From Delphinus delphis (taxonomy: Eukaryota > Chordata > Mammalia > Artiodactyla > Delphinidae): 64,000 nucleotides of DNA. The notes under the pieces were generated by a model. It made no database searches, was not told the DNA's origin, and saw only the letters and a list, made by a program, of their open reading frames with translations. Where the stretch lies: positions 18,782,994-18,846,993 of the forward strand of contig NC_082693.1 in NCBI RefSeq assembly GCF_949987515.2, given 5' to 3'. Position 1 is the first letter of the stretch, and each line of letters starts with the position of its first letter. Both the position numbers and the translations under genes were made by a program. Below are positions 48,846 to 60,790 of this stretch, piece after piece.

Positions 48846-49105
48846 GTTCATTTAAATTTCCGGGTAAAAGTCATCTGCCATTGCCTAGGAGTGTTCTTCC
48901 TATGTTTGCAGTATTGTTTTATATTCTGCTTTGTCATTTCTTCTTCTGTTCTTTATTTATGGATGTCTTGTGAAAGTCAGCCATGGTTCTAGACTTTCTA
49001 CTCCATACTTATTACTTTAAGTCCTTCGACTACCTTTTTTGTAAAATTTATTTGTATGAAGTTGGAACTTAAATCAGTGAAATGTACAAGTCCAAAATGT
49101 ACAGC

Positions 49106-50329
49106 TTTTTTTTTTTTTGGCCATTTTTTGGTATATATACCCATATTGAGCTATAGAAAACTCACACCAGAATTCTCTCTCATGTCCCTTCTTAGGAACT
49201 ACTACACCAAAGATTAATTTTGTTCATGTAAAAAAGGTATAGCTTTTTAAAGATACCATCAATAGACAATAAATGTAATCTTTCAAAATGTATAATTTGG
49301 TAAGTTTTGACATATGTACATCTGTGAAAAGATCAATCAAGATAATAAGCATATCCATCACTCCCAGAAGTTTCCTTATGTCTCTTTGTAATCCCTTCCT
49401 CCCGTGCTTCCTTACCTTCCAATCCTCCAACAACTGTTAATAGCATTTACTGAATTTTATATGAATGGAATCATACAGTATGTAATTTTTTGTCTTGCTT
49501 CTTCCATTCAGCATAATTATTTTGTGATCTATCTATGATAGAGCATGTATCAAAACTTTATTTCTATTTTATTGCTGAATAGGCTTCCAGTGTATGGATA
49601 TACCACACCTTTTAAAATCCATTTACCAGTTGACAGATATTTGAGTTGTTTCCAGTTTTTGGCTATTACAAATAAAGTTGTAGTGAACATGATATACATG
49701 CCTTTTACTTATTTTGGGGAATATCAAGAAGAATGTCTTGATCATATAATGTGTTTATGTTCAACGTTTTTAAGAGACTGCCAAAGTCTTTTCCAAAGTG
49801 GTTGTACCATTCCATTCCCACTGGCAGTGTATGAAAATTCCAGTTTCTCCACATCCCCATCAACACTTAGCATGGTCAGTCTTTTTAATTTTAGCCATTT
49901 TAATAAGGGTGAAGTGGTAACTCATTGTGGTTTTATTCACATTGCTTTTCCTTAAGAACAATGATGACAAGCATCTCTTCATGTGCTTGTCATTCCTATA
50001 ACTTCTTTAGAAAGGCATCTGTTCAACTCTTTACCCATTTAAAACAAATTAAATTGTTTGTTTTCTTATTGTGTTTTGAAAGTTCTTTATGTGCTCCAGA
50101 TACGTGATCTGCAAATATTTTCCTCCAGTCTGTGGCTTGCTTTTTATTCTCTTAACAATGTCTATTGAAGAGCAGAACCTTTTGAGGATTGTGATTTTGG
50201 TGTCATATCTAAGAAATATTTTCCTAATCTGAGATCACAAAGAATTTCTTGTACATTTTCTTCTAAAAGTCTTAGAATTTTCATTTTACATCTAGGTCTA
50301 TTATTCATTTTGAGTTAATTTTAATGAGG
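49106..50329 (-). mobile_element. Old L1 3' region, antisense
   Basis: Begins with a T run (49107-49120). It then has reversed L1 3' phrases: 'atatgaatggaatcatacag', 'gcttcttccattcagcataa', 'ttgctgaataggcttccagt', 'ccatttaccagttgacagat', 'ttccattcccactggcagtg', 'agtcttagaattttcatttt', 'ctattattcattttgagtta'. It is old (L1M-type) with no open frame of note, and stops where the sense L1 begins. Confidence 0.8.
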
Positions 50330-50979
50330 TGTGAGGAGAAGTAGTGACCAAGATGGTGGAGCAGGAGATTCTGAGCTCACCTCCTCCCATGCATACCAAA
50401 ATTACAGCTATATACAGTGCAACTGTTGATGAAAAAGACCAGAAGACTATCAGAAAAGATCTTCTACAACTAAAGACATAAAGAAGAAACCACAACAAGA
50501 TAGGAAGGAGGGGAGGAGACATGGTATAGTTAACCCACACCCTCAGGTGGGTGATCCACGACTGGGAAGATAATTACAATTGCAGAGGTTTTCCCCAAGG
50601 AGCAAGGGGTCCAAGCCCCACATCAGGATTCCTAGCCCAGGGGTCCTGCACCAGGAAGATGAGCCTCAAAATGTTTGGTATTGAAAGCCAACAAGGCTTC
50701 CTTTTGGGAGAGCTACAGGGCTGTGGGAAATAGACTCTGCTCTCAAAGGGCACTCACAAAATATCACATACTCCAAGACCTAGGGCAGAAGCAGTAACTT
50801 GAAAGGAACCTGAGTCTGACCCACTTGCTGATATTGGAGAGCCTCCCAGAGAGGCAGGAAGCAACTGGAGCTCACCCTGGAGACACAGACACTGGTGAAG
50901 GCCATTTTTGGGAGCTCGTTCTACCATGAGGACTCTGTTGCTGGCAAGAGTCATTTTGGAATCCTCCCTCTAGCTTATT

Positions 50980-51700
50980 AGTGCCAAGACCTGGCCACAC
51001 CCACCAGTCTGTTGGTACCAGTTCTAGGACACCTCAGGCTGAGCAACCAGCTGTGTGGGGACACAGCCTACCTACCAGCAAAACAGCTGTCTTAAGACCC
51101 CCTGAGCCCACAGCTGTCCCGGACACAGTCCTATCCTCCAGAGGGCTCAGGACCCAGTCCCACACACCAGTGCACCAGTTTTAGCCCTAGAATCCCCTGG
51201 GCCTTGGCCCCACCCATCAAAAGGCCTACATCAGCTCTGGGACCCCAGGACTTAAAGCCAGAGATCCAGGACCCAGCTCCACCCAGCAGTATGCCAGCAC
51301 TAGCACCAGGACAATGTCTTACACACCAGTGGGTGGGCAACAGCCCCACAATCCCCTGAGCCTTGGCTTCACGTACCAGCAAGGGGACGCCAGCCTCAGT
51401 ACCATGCAGTCCCACAGCCTGCCATGTCAGGAACCAGCCCCACCCACCAGCAAACCAACACTAGATCCAGGATCCTAGGCCCCATTACCACCTACCCCAG
51501 AATCTAGCTTCTTCCACCAGTGGGCCAACCCTAGCCTGGGACCCGACCCCCACCCCAGGGCACTGAGCCAGACACCATGTGACCCAGCGCCACCCCCCAG
51601 CAACCAACAGCCTAGGGACAAAGCAGGACCAGCTAACCAACTAAATCAGGGGCCATCCACACATATCAGACACGGTAGTCAGCCAACCACAACAGAAGGA
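50980..51700 (+). repeat. C-rich degenerate repeat tract in the L1 5' UTR
   Basis: Irregularly repeated units around 'cccacccaccag', 'aggacccagccccac' and 'gcctaggaccc', about every 30-40 bases. C-rich on the plus strand, in contrast to its AT-rich surroundings. Such tracts are known in 5' UTRs of old L1s. It causes long open stretches on both strands with no coding meaning. Confidence 0.6.
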
Positions 51701-51869
51701 GCCACACAGCCCACACACGGGGTACTCTTAGACCATATAGCTCTGGTGATCAGAGGGGAGTGTGCTGCTGAGACATATAGGACATCTCCTACAAAAGGCC
51801 ACTCTCCAAGGTCAGGAAACTTAACTAATCTACCAAATACATAGAAGTAAAAATAACAAATTTGGTAAA

Positions 51870-52740
51870 ATGAGGCAACAGAGGAATATATTCCAAATGA
51901 AGGAACAAGGTAAAACCCCAGAAGAAGAACTAAAAGAACTGGAGATAAGCAGCCCACCCAATAAAGAGTTCAAGATAATGATCATAAAGATGATCAAGGA
52001 ACTCAGGAGAAGATTAGATGAACAGAGTAAGAAGTTAGAAGTTTTTAACAAAGAGTTAGAAAGTATACAGGGGAACCAAACAGAGATGAAGAATACAATA
52101 ACTTAAATAAAGAATAACTAGAAGGAATCAACAGTAGACTCAATGATACAGAGGAAAGAATCAGCAAGCTGGAAGAAAGATTAGTAGAAATTACTGAAGT
52201 TGAAATGAAAAATAAAAAGAAATGAGGACAGTTTAAGAGATCTCTGGGAAAACATCAAGCATACTAACATTTGCATTATAGGGGTCTCAGAAAAAGAAGA
52301 GAGAGAACATATTTGCAGATAATAATGGCTGAAAACTTCCCTAACTTGGGAAACAAAACAGACATCCAGGTCCAAGAAATACAGAGAGTTCTAAACAGGA
52401 TCAACCCAAAGAAGACCACACCAAGACACATTGTAATTAAAATGGCAACTATTAAAGATAAAGAGAGAATATTAAAAGCATGAAGGAAAGAGCAACAAAT
52501 TACATACAAGGGGACTCCCATAAGACTATTAGCTGATTTTTCTGCAGAAATTCTGCAAGCCAGAAAAGAGTGGCATGATATATTTAAAGTGATGAAAGCG
52601 AAAAACCTACAACCAAGAATTCTACCTGGCAAGGCTTTCATTCAGATTTGATGGAGATATCAAAAGTTCTTACAAACAAGCAAAAGCTAAAAGAGTTTAG
52701 CACCACCAGACAGGTTTTATAAGAAATGTTAAAGGGAATT
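51870..52740 (+). pseudogene. Old L1 ORF1, broken
   Basis: Start 'MRQQRNIFQMKEQGKTPEEE' at 51870, then the coiled-coil region 'KEFKIMIIKMIKELRRRLDE'. It stops at 52104-52106. The RRM-like part resumes in another frame (52271-52483) with 'IIMAENFPNLGNKTDIQVQE' and 'INPKKTTPRHIVIKMATIKD', stopping after 'RILKA'. The C-terminal domain is still seen as 'LADFSAEILQARKEWHDIF'. It is the same protein as at 35671 but from an older subfamily. Confidence 0.8.
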
Positions 52741-52940
52741 CTCTAATTGAAAAAGAAAAGATCACAATTAGAAACATGAAAATTATGAAAGGAAAAATCT
52801 CATTGTATCAACGATGTATGAAGCTAGTAAGAAGGTTAAAAGACAAAAGTAGTAAGATCATCTATATCCACAATAAGTAGTTAAGGGATACACAAAACAA
52901 AAATATGTAAAATGTGATGTCAAAAATCATAATACAAAAG

Positions 52941-52982
52941 ATCATAAGAAAATACTATGAAAATCATAAGAAAATACTATGA
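52941..52982 (+). repeat. Two-copy 22 bp tandem duplication
   Basis: 'atcataagaaaatactatga' occurs at 52941-52960 and 52963-52982, exactly at the boundary where the L1 deletion joins inter-ORF to RT sequence. Confidence 0.85.
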
Positions 52983-54105
52983 ACAACTATATGCCAATAA
53001 GATGGGCAATCTAGAAGAAATGGACAAATTCCTAGAAGTGTACAATCTCCCAAGACTGACCAGGAAGAAATAGAAAATATGAACAGACTAATTACTGGTA
53101 ATGAAATTGAATCAGTTAAAAAAAAAACCCAAAATTCCCAATGAACAAAATTCCAGGACCAGGTGGCTTCACCTGTGAATTCTACCAAACATTTACAGAA
53201 GAGTTAACACCTATCCTTAAACTATCCCAAAAGTTCAGAGGAAGGAACACTTCCAAACTCATCCTATGATACAAAACCAAAGATATCACACAAAAAAATA
53301 AAATTACAGGCCAATATCACTGATGAACATAGATGTAAATTTCCTCAACAAAATATTAACAAACCCAACCCAACAATACATTAAAAGCATCACACACCAT
53401 GATCAAGTGAGATTGATCCCAGCGTTGCAAGATGGTCCAATATCCACAAATTGAAGAATAAAAATCATATGATCATCTCAATAGATACAGAAAACTTTTG
53501 GCAACATTCAACATCCATTTATGATAAAAACTCTCCACAAAGTCAATATCCAGGGAACATACCTCAACGTAATAAAAACCATATATAAGCCCACAGCTAA
53601 CATCATACTCAATGGTGAAAAGCTGAAAGCATTTCCTCTAAGATCAGGAACAAGACAAGGATGCCCACTCTCACCATTTTTATTCAACATAATATGTCCT
53701 AGCCACAGCAATTAGACAAGAAAAAGAAATATAAGAAATTCAAATTGGAAAGGAAGAAGTAAAACTGTCACTGTTTGCAGAAGACATGGTACTATACATA
53801 GAAAATCCTCAAGATGCCACCCAAAACTACTAGAGCTCATCAATTAATTCAGTAAAGTTTCAGGATACAAAATTAGTATACAGAAATCTGTCACATTTCT
53901 ATACACTAACAATGAACTATCAGAAAGAGATATTAAGAAAACAATACTCTTTACAGTCACGCAATTGTACAATCAAAAAGAATAAAATACCTAGGAATAA
54001 ATCTAACTAAGGAGGTAAAAGATATGTACTTGGAAAACTGTAAGACTCTGATGAAAGAAATTGAAGACACAAACAGATGGAAAGATATACCATGTTTATA
54101 TTGTT
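52981..54105 (+). pseudogene. Old L1 ORF2 RT fragment, catalytic box altered
   Basis: Begins '[16 protein letters not shown]'-like sequence of the region before the RT, then '[20 protein letters not shown]' (frame-shifted), '[20 protein letters not shown]' and '[20 protein letters not shown]' (53521-53715). The catalytic box reads F-A-E-D at 53774-53785 in place of F-A-D-D. Stops and shifts are frequent. No endonuclease domain precedes it and no C-terminal Cys/His part follows. Confidence 0.8.
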
Positions 54106-55905
54106 CTAGAGCTATTTGTTGGAAGATTAGTTTTACTTACTTTGAACTTAACATAAATGGAATCATGAAATATGTTTTTATTTAATCTGGTTTCTTTTGC
54201 TCAAAATCTTGTCTTTGAAATTCATTGATTTTGTTGTGTATACCTGTAGTTTATTCTTTTCCCTTGCTGCATAGTATTTCACTGTATGAGGGTACCACCA
54301 TGTGTTCTTCTATTCTATTGATAATGGACATTTCCATTCTATTATTGATGAACACTTTGATTGTTTCCAGTTCCTTCCTCTTATGAAAAATGCTGATATG
54401 AACATTCTTGTCTTCTGGTGACATAAGTAATAATTTCAGTTGGGCATATACTTAGGTGTGGAATTTCTGGGTCATAGGGTATGCAAATGTGTAGCTTACT
54501 AGATACTGCCAAAAAGTTTTTAAGGTGAGTATACCAATTTTAGTCTCTTAACAACAATGTATGAGAGTTCTACTTACTCACCAATACTTGATACTTACTG
54601 TCAATCTTTCTTAATTTTCGTAACTCTAGAGGGCATGTAGTGGCATCTAATTTTAGTTTAATTTGCATTTTCCTTAGGAATGGCAATGACAAACACACTG
54701 ATATTTATAGGTCATTTAGAATTTTTCTTTTTGGAAAAGAAGTGCCTGTTCAAGTCTTTTTTCATTTAAAAAATGTTTGTTTGTTTGTTTGTACAAGTTC
54801 TTTAAATGTCTGCATGTTTTGGATATGAGTTCCTTGTTGGATATATGGACGTTCTTAATTTGAGAACTTAATTTTAGAACACCAAACTTTTCAATTTTTT
54901 CATAAAAGACTTTTATTCTGATGCTTCATTAAGAAATCTTAAAAATAACATCATAAAAATTATCTCCTAAAATAAAAAATTATCTCCTATAATAAAATTA
55001 TCTCCTATAATGATTTTGTTTTAGAACCATTTCTTTAACATTCGTTGCATCTTGAATTAATTTTTGTGTATGGTATAAAAGACATTTTTTTAATGTTGAT
55101 ATCTAATTACTGCAGTATCTTTTATTGAAAAGACCATCCCTTCCCTCACTGAATTGCAGTGGTACTTTTGCCATATATCATTAGATTGTGTATGTGTGGG
55201 TCTGTTCCTGGACTTTCTATTCTATTGTTCTAGTTTTGTACAGTGTCCTAATTACTTTAAATTTATAAAAGTCTTGAGATCTGGTAGGGCAAGATTTGTT
55301 TTTCTTCAAGATTACTGTGATTTTCTAGGTCTTTTGTATTTTCATGTAACTGTAGAAGCAGTTTAGCAATTTCTACAAAAATCCACAGGGATTTGATTTT
55401 GATTACATTAAATGTACAGATAAATTTGAGAAGAATTGTCTTAGTAAAAACATGGATTCCTTCAACGTATGAGTGTGATATATTTCTTACTTTTTTATGT
55501 TTTTAATTTGTCTCAACATTGTTTTATAGCTTTCAATATAAAATTTTTACATATCTTATATTTATTCTTAGGTATTTGATGCATTTTGTTTCAATATTAA
55601 ATAATATTGTTTTAAAATTTTTTACTTTCCAATTTTTGCTAGAAGCATAAAGACATACATTAATTCTGAGCATTGATGGTTAATATAGTAACCTTGGTAA
55701 ATTGACTTACTAATTTTAAAATATTGTATATAGAGTCTTCTGGTTTAGTCTGCATGCAAAATAACCTGTAAATAATGACAGTTTTCTTTTTCTTTCCATT
55801 CTGTGTCTTTCATTTCTTTTAGTTCCACAGAACAGGATCTCATACAATGTTGAATTGAAGTGATGATAGTAAAATCCCTTGAATTCTTTCTACTATTTTT
55901 AAATT
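54106..55905 (-). mobile_element. Second old L1, antisense
   Basis: Reversed L1 3' UTR and ORF2 C-terminal half: 'ttgctgcatagtatttcact', 'ttgggcatatacttaggtgt', 'gaattaatttttgtgtatgg', 'tccctcactgaattgcagtg', 'tcttgagatctggtagggca', up to 'acaatgttgaattgaagtga' at about 55850. No open frame survives. It is a different copy from 49106-50329, since the same L1 region (3' UTR) occurs in both. Confidence 0.75.
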
Positions 55906-56099
55906 TTATCCCAGTACTAGTTATGCTTAAACTGTAATCTCTAGATTTTTCTCCCCCTGCTCCAGGAGGTATCCCAAACTCTTCCTCAAAGTCACATAGT
56001 AATCTGGACTGTGATATCTCCTTTTGATTTATATTTAATAATGTTTATTATATATTCTATAGGTAATTACAAGATGCTTAACTAAGTAATTTTCTGTCT
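55906..56099. other. No gene seen
   Basis: AT-rich; nothing recognised. Confidence 0.5.
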
Positions 56100-56230
56100 T
56101 TTACACCAGACAAAATTTCTGGACTGCAGAGATTATGCCTGTTATCTCTTTATTCCTGGTATCAAGAACAGTGCCTAACTCATGAAAAATATTTGATGAA
56201 TATTTGATAAATGTTTGCTGAATGAAAGAA
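56100..56230 (+). repeat. L2 LINE 3' terminus
   Basis: Reads 'ctggactgcagagattatgc', 'caagaacagtgcctaactca', 'aaatgtttgctgaatgaaag'. Confidence 0.65.
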
Positions 56231-56739
56231 TGATACTCCAACTCTGAACTTTCACCAGTCTTCTACATCTATTTATTAACTAAATGTTTTTATTTAGTTG
56301 TGCTTCCAGTGGGACACTTATGCCCTGAACTCAATGAAATAAACATTCTCAAACATTCTCTCTCCTTCTGTGTTCCTGTCCCAATAACTCAGCTATCCAA
56401 TTAATTCTCTGGGGCATTCATCTGGTAGTAAATTTTTACTACTTCCTTTAAAAAAACTTATTTGTCTTCACATATCAAATCAGTATTGTGTTAATTCTTC
56501 TTGCTGGTTTTTTGGATTTGAGCCTTCTTTTCCATTTCCATAGTCATTATCCTAGTCTAGAGTTTTATAACTTTTTCCTTGATTATGTTAATTTTCTCTT
56601 GGTTGTATTGTTTCTAATCCCTCATTCTTCAGCCTACTCACCACATAGCCAACAACAGAGTCTTCCTTTGATATTACTTTAATCACACATTTCCCCCCAA
56701 AAGCAAAGTAAACTCCTTTTATCTATGCTAATGGCATTC

Positions 56740-57020
56740 CAGCCTTCATTTATTACACACTGTGTGCATACAAACCCCATCTATCTCCAACATAGTCATT
56801 TACTCCACCTCACAAAATTCAGTGTCCTTGTTATGCTCACTGCTTTGTCGTTGCTCTTATAGTCCCATGGAATGACCACCTCTTCTTTTTCATTGAGCTA
56901 TGCCCATAACTTTCTTAAGACTTGGCTTCAGATTTACCTCTTTCAAAAAGATTTCAATGAAGTGTATCATCCCAAATGAAATGTCCCTTTTACTTTATAT
57001 TTTCCTAATATTTTTAGTCT
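56740..57020 (+). repeat. L2 LINE 3' fragment
   Basis: Reads 'ggcattccagccttcattta', 'aagacttggcttcagattta' and 'cctctttcaaaaagatttca', in the order of the L2 3' region; diverged. Confidence 0.5.
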
Positions 57021-57132
57021 ATAAATATTACTCAAAGGCCAGTTATCAAGGAAGCAATGATATTTCAAGGAAGAAATGATATTTCAAAACAAAAGTCTTC
57101 ATGTTAACGTGTGCTTTTTTCTTTGATTACAG

Positions 57133-57232
57133 ACGTTTTCCTGATAAAGAGTTAACGGACTTGGGCCATCTTGTGAGGAATACAAGAATTGTGACATTTA
57201 GAAGTGTGAAAGATGTGTTGTGCATAAGCAAG
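57133..57232 (+). other. Exon-like open stretch, 100 bp, unidentified
   Basis: A strong acceptor-like context 'ttttttctttgattacag' ends at 57132, and 'agcaag|gtaaaa' follows at 57233. Only one frame is open: after one leading base it gives 33 codons, 'RFPDKELTDLGHLVRNTR' ... 'FRSVKDVLCISK'. The other two frames stop early. The size (100 bp), both splice sites and the single open frame fit an internal coding exon. I do not recognise the protein, and a lncRNA exon or chance is possible. Confidence 0.35.
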
Positions 57233-57519
57233 GTAAAATGTTCTTTTGAATTATAAACAGAGACACATTTACTGTTTTAGGTGTTAGCTGGAATACAGTC
57301 ATAAATTGTGGCATATGAATGCAGGCCAGAAATTGTGTGATATACGAATTATCATGATTATGGTATTTGAGAGGACTAAAAGAGACCTAGGTGTTATCCA
57401 ACCACTTTCTCTAGTTTACAACTGAGGGAAATAGAGTCCTAGGAAAATTGTGACTTATCCTCCAATTAATAGCGTGATTGTGATTATAACCTAGGTCTCC
57501 TAATATGAAGTGCAGTTTT

Positions 57520-57524
<5 letters not shown>

Positions 57525-57563
<39 letters not shown>
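57525..57563 (+). repeat. (TA)n microsatellite
   Basis: 39 bp of uninterrupted TA. Confidence 0.95.
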
Positions 57564-57565
<2 letters not shown>

Positions 57566-60107
57566 AACAGGGTCACCCATGCTGTTTGTACACCCAACCA
57601 AAGTAGACTGCATTATGAGCTCCCAGAGGTCAGGACCCATGTCTTTGTTTACTTTTACTTTCTCCAGAGCTGTCCTCCCTGGAGCAGAACTCAGTTTCAG
57701 CATTTATTAGACATTATTTCCGTCAAGTTTTACTCTCTATCTGGAAGACCCTTAATAATGTTTTCAGAATCAGAATAGAGAGACTTTCTTTCCTAAATTG
57801 CTTTAGGGCATTTATTTTAAGAATATAAGGTTCAAGACTTATGAATGATGGACTCCCTAAAATTTGTCTTCCTGGTGAGTTAAGAAGACGGACTTCCCAA
57901 ACAGGATCACCTACTACTTTTCTTTGTTTCCTAAATAATTTTTTATTTCTGAGTGCCTTTAAGGATCTGGTCAGAACTGAAAAACATTGATAGGAGAAGC
58001 TCAAGCTCACATCATTTGCTGTCTCCTACCTCTGAAACGCGCAAGTTTCATCATCCTTGCTTACGCTCAGGCTACTGATCTAGGACAAGCCACAGCTCCA
58101 TGTGTTTCCACGGGGCTGTCGCATCCATAGCTGTTCTTCCCATTGGGAGCCAAGCCAAATACTGGGCCTAGGATGTTTCCTCTATTAGGGCTTTGACAGA
58201 AGAGCCAAGATAGTAAACTCTTGACCTCTGATAGGTGCCAACAAATCTCAAATACAGATTTCAATAAAGAAACAACCATTTTCCTCAAGATGTAGGCAGG
58301 CTGTTGCTCAGCTCATCATGTTAGAATCTTGCTGTTAAGTTACTCCCCAGAGGGTACATTATTCCTTTTTTATTTTTTATCCCTAGATCAGAGTTCCCTA
58401 AACCAGAGGAATGTGAAATAAAGTCAGCTGTTTACAAGAGAGGAAACTCTTCCTTATTTATATTTAGGGGCCTGAGAAAACAGCCTGATTAAAAACTGAT
58501 GGGCAGTTAAAAGTATGATCCACTGAATGGTGTGGGGTAGGCATTTAATACTGAAATGTGAAGTATTATGAGATCCATTTGAATTGAGAAAGCAAGACTG
58601 GTTTCATGCAGCAGTATTCTTGAAATGTTATGCATAAGCTCAGAAAGTTCATTCATCATGGGAGTCTGAACACTGTTAATTGTTTTAAGCATCTTCTATT
58701 ATATCACTGAAGTTCTCCTGTTACACAACAGCAGCCTTTGAATAATCTGTTTACTTAGTTACTGTATTTAATTATGGGTCTAACTTTCAAACTTTACAAC
58801 CTTTCCCCATTTCTCTCTTACTAAAAGAAAATCAACGAACAGGAATCATTCCTGTAGTTTTCCTTTGTAAGGAAGGTCCCATCTGAGCAACATTATTCCA
58901 GCCACTGCAGTTCAGTTTTTATCCTTGACAAGAATACAGAAGTGGTCTTTTTTCCCCTTGAATGTGCGTATTCCTGATGGAGCCTAAAAACTTCCATAAA
59001 TCAATAAAGTAATTGCTACATAATGACCTATTGTTAGTGTTTGTGCCCAGAATGATGTCACAAGGGGGAAATGGAGCTACTGAATCAAAAAATGGCAGCT
59101 GTTTCCAATTTATTTGAGAGTCAGTTGGACAGAAAATTAAATAAACACATAGACAAGAAGGACAAGGGCAAGTCCTTGTATTATTCTTATGATAGTTTTA
59201 ATTCAATTGCAGAAGTCAGCAGGCAGCTGATACTGTGGCCCAGAGTTTCATTAGTTGCCTGTCTCACATGTCCGTGAGACGGCACATGCTCACTTCATCA
59301 TTTTCAGCTTTTGTTATTTGCATTTTAAAACACATCAGTGAAGCATGAATCAAACTTTTCGTGTGTGTGTGTGTGTGTGTGTGTGTGGTTAGTACGGCCT
59401 TCTAAGTCTCAGAAATATATGATTGGGAGACATGGTTTTATCCACTACCTGCAATGATGGTGTCTCTCTCCTCCCTCAGGGCAAGTAGCCAAGAATTTTT
59501 AAATATTACTTTCTCTTCCTTGGGGGAAGGCTGGAAGACTTGTATTTGTTGCGGAGCCTGAAGAAAAAGGCATCACCTGGTTTGCAGTCACTCCTCTCCA
59601 CTGTGACCAGTAGCTTTGATGTGCCCTTTTGATGTTCCTGCCTTGAGGCACCTGGAGAGGATTATCAAAATTAGCATTAACCGTCCAGGTTGGAGTTGGG
59701 GGTGCAGCAGCATTGAATGCCAGACTGCATATCCCTAATGTAAACAAATTCTTCTGAGGTGGAGTTGCCAGAGTGCTTATGAAATTTCCAAGGTACTGCC
59801 AACATGGCCTGCATCTACGGAGCTTTAATTTTTGGAATGTCCTTTTGGCAGGATTCCATTGTCAGGTAATTTGCTATTCAGTGTGGTAGCCACTATTCAT
59901 TTTTTTTAAAAATCAAGGGGTCTAATTGTAACTAGAAAATGACTTCAATTCACCATCCAAAAGTATTGTAGTTCTCTCCTAAGAACCATACAGCCCAATT
60001 TTTAAAAGATTCTCATATGCCAAAAGGACCTTTGGCAGGTAAACAATTCCCTTTTACATCAGGGATAAGAAAACAGAAGTCTGGTGTCCGGTTAAAAATT
60101 CTTAGTG
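57564..60107. other. No gene seen; one GT repeat
   Basis: Apart from the GT run at 59361-59387 no repeat is recognised. The open stretches at 57723-58010 (minus, 95 codons) and 59071-59277 (plus, 68 codons) show no known domain. Low repeat content. Confidence 0.45.
59361..59387 (+). repeat. (GT)n microsatellite, short
   Basis: 27 bp of GT. Confidence 0.95.
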
Positions 60108-60183
60108 TGGTTAGACTGTAACTAACTGAGGAAGAGTGAAATTTTTGGTTAGACTGTAACTAACTGAGGAAGAGTGAAATTTT
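60108..60183 (+). repeat. Perfect 38 bp tandem duplication
   Basis: Two identical units (60108-60145 and 60146-60183) that begin 'tggttagactgtaactaact' and end 'gaggaagagtgaaatttt'. No mismatch is visible, so the duplication is recent or is an assembly artefact. Confidence 0.95.
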
Positions 60184-60359
60184 CTAGAGGAGATCCTGGG
60201 CTCCCAGAGGCTTGGAGGCCAGCTTTGCAACTAGGTTTTGTAAGAGTTAGAAGTAAAGGTGCTCTGGAGGGCAAAGAAGCAGGAAGCAGGAAGGACAGTG
60301 TGGGATAGGGCTGGAGGGTTTTAAAAGACAATAAACCAATAAACAAGTAAATGTAGAAT

Positions 60360-60790
60360 TTTAGAGAGTGATAAGTATCATGAAGAACAATGAAGTGAGG
60401 TAAGGGAGACGAGAAGCATCAGTATTAGGAGTCTTCTTTGATATAATGGATCAAAAATCTTCCGTGATAAAATGTTAAGAGCAGACACCTGCTAGAATGG
60501 AGAGAATATGCCCAGCAGGTAGATACCAGGGGAAAGAAAGAGTTACTCCAGGTACAAGGAATGGTAAGGGCAAAGGTCTCTTTTTAGGATGCACTTTCCG
60601 TGCTCAGTGAGGAGGCCAGTATGGCCATAGAAGAACAAGAGAGAAGGGTACTTTGAAATGAGTCCAGAAAGCTGGGGAGGGGTGGGTGGTGGTGGAAAAG
60701 AGCAGACCATATAGGGATTTGCAGGCCATATAAGAGCTTTGGATTTTAATTAATTGCATTAATGGTTTCCAGGGATAAGGAGAGAATATG
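60360..60790 (+). repeat. Old dispersed repeat, family not assigned
   Basis: Contains 'agagaatatgcccagcaggt', 'accatatagggatttgcagg', 'ccatataagagctttggatt'. The order and wording parallel 15195-15560 ('gtaaagggctatttgggcca', 'gcgtttggatttggg'). Confidence 0.5.

Larger units (their letters stand above)
50330..54105 (+). mobile_element. Old L1 (L1M type), internally deleted and 3' truncated
   Basis: The 5' UTR runs from 'gtgaccaagatggtggagca' at about 50346 and includes a run of 'cccacccaccag'-like imperfect repeats (50980-51700). ORF1 lies at 51870-about 52740. An inter-ORF segment ends near 52930. RT sequence then begins directly at about 52981, so the endonuclease half of ORF2 is missing. 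It breaks off inside ORF2 near 54105, next to a second antisense L1. Confidence 0.8.

Noticed and set aside
50980..51415. Open frames on both strands in C-rich sequence, resembling a proline-rich protein
   Set aside because: They lie in the degenerate repeat tract of an L1 5' UTR, with both strands open because of composition.
49106..55905. One antisense L1 split in two by the sense L1
   Set aside because: Both antisense pieces contain the same L1 3' region, so they are two copies, not halves of one.
46639..57563. Tandem repeats considered as a possible CRISPR-like or satellite array
   Set aside because: Only simple dinucleotide tracts and single duplications are present. There are no regularly spaced repeats, and the genome is eukaryotic.
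58067..58288. 73-codon minus-strand open frame in low-repeat sequence
   Set aside because: No start context, splice sites or domain support.
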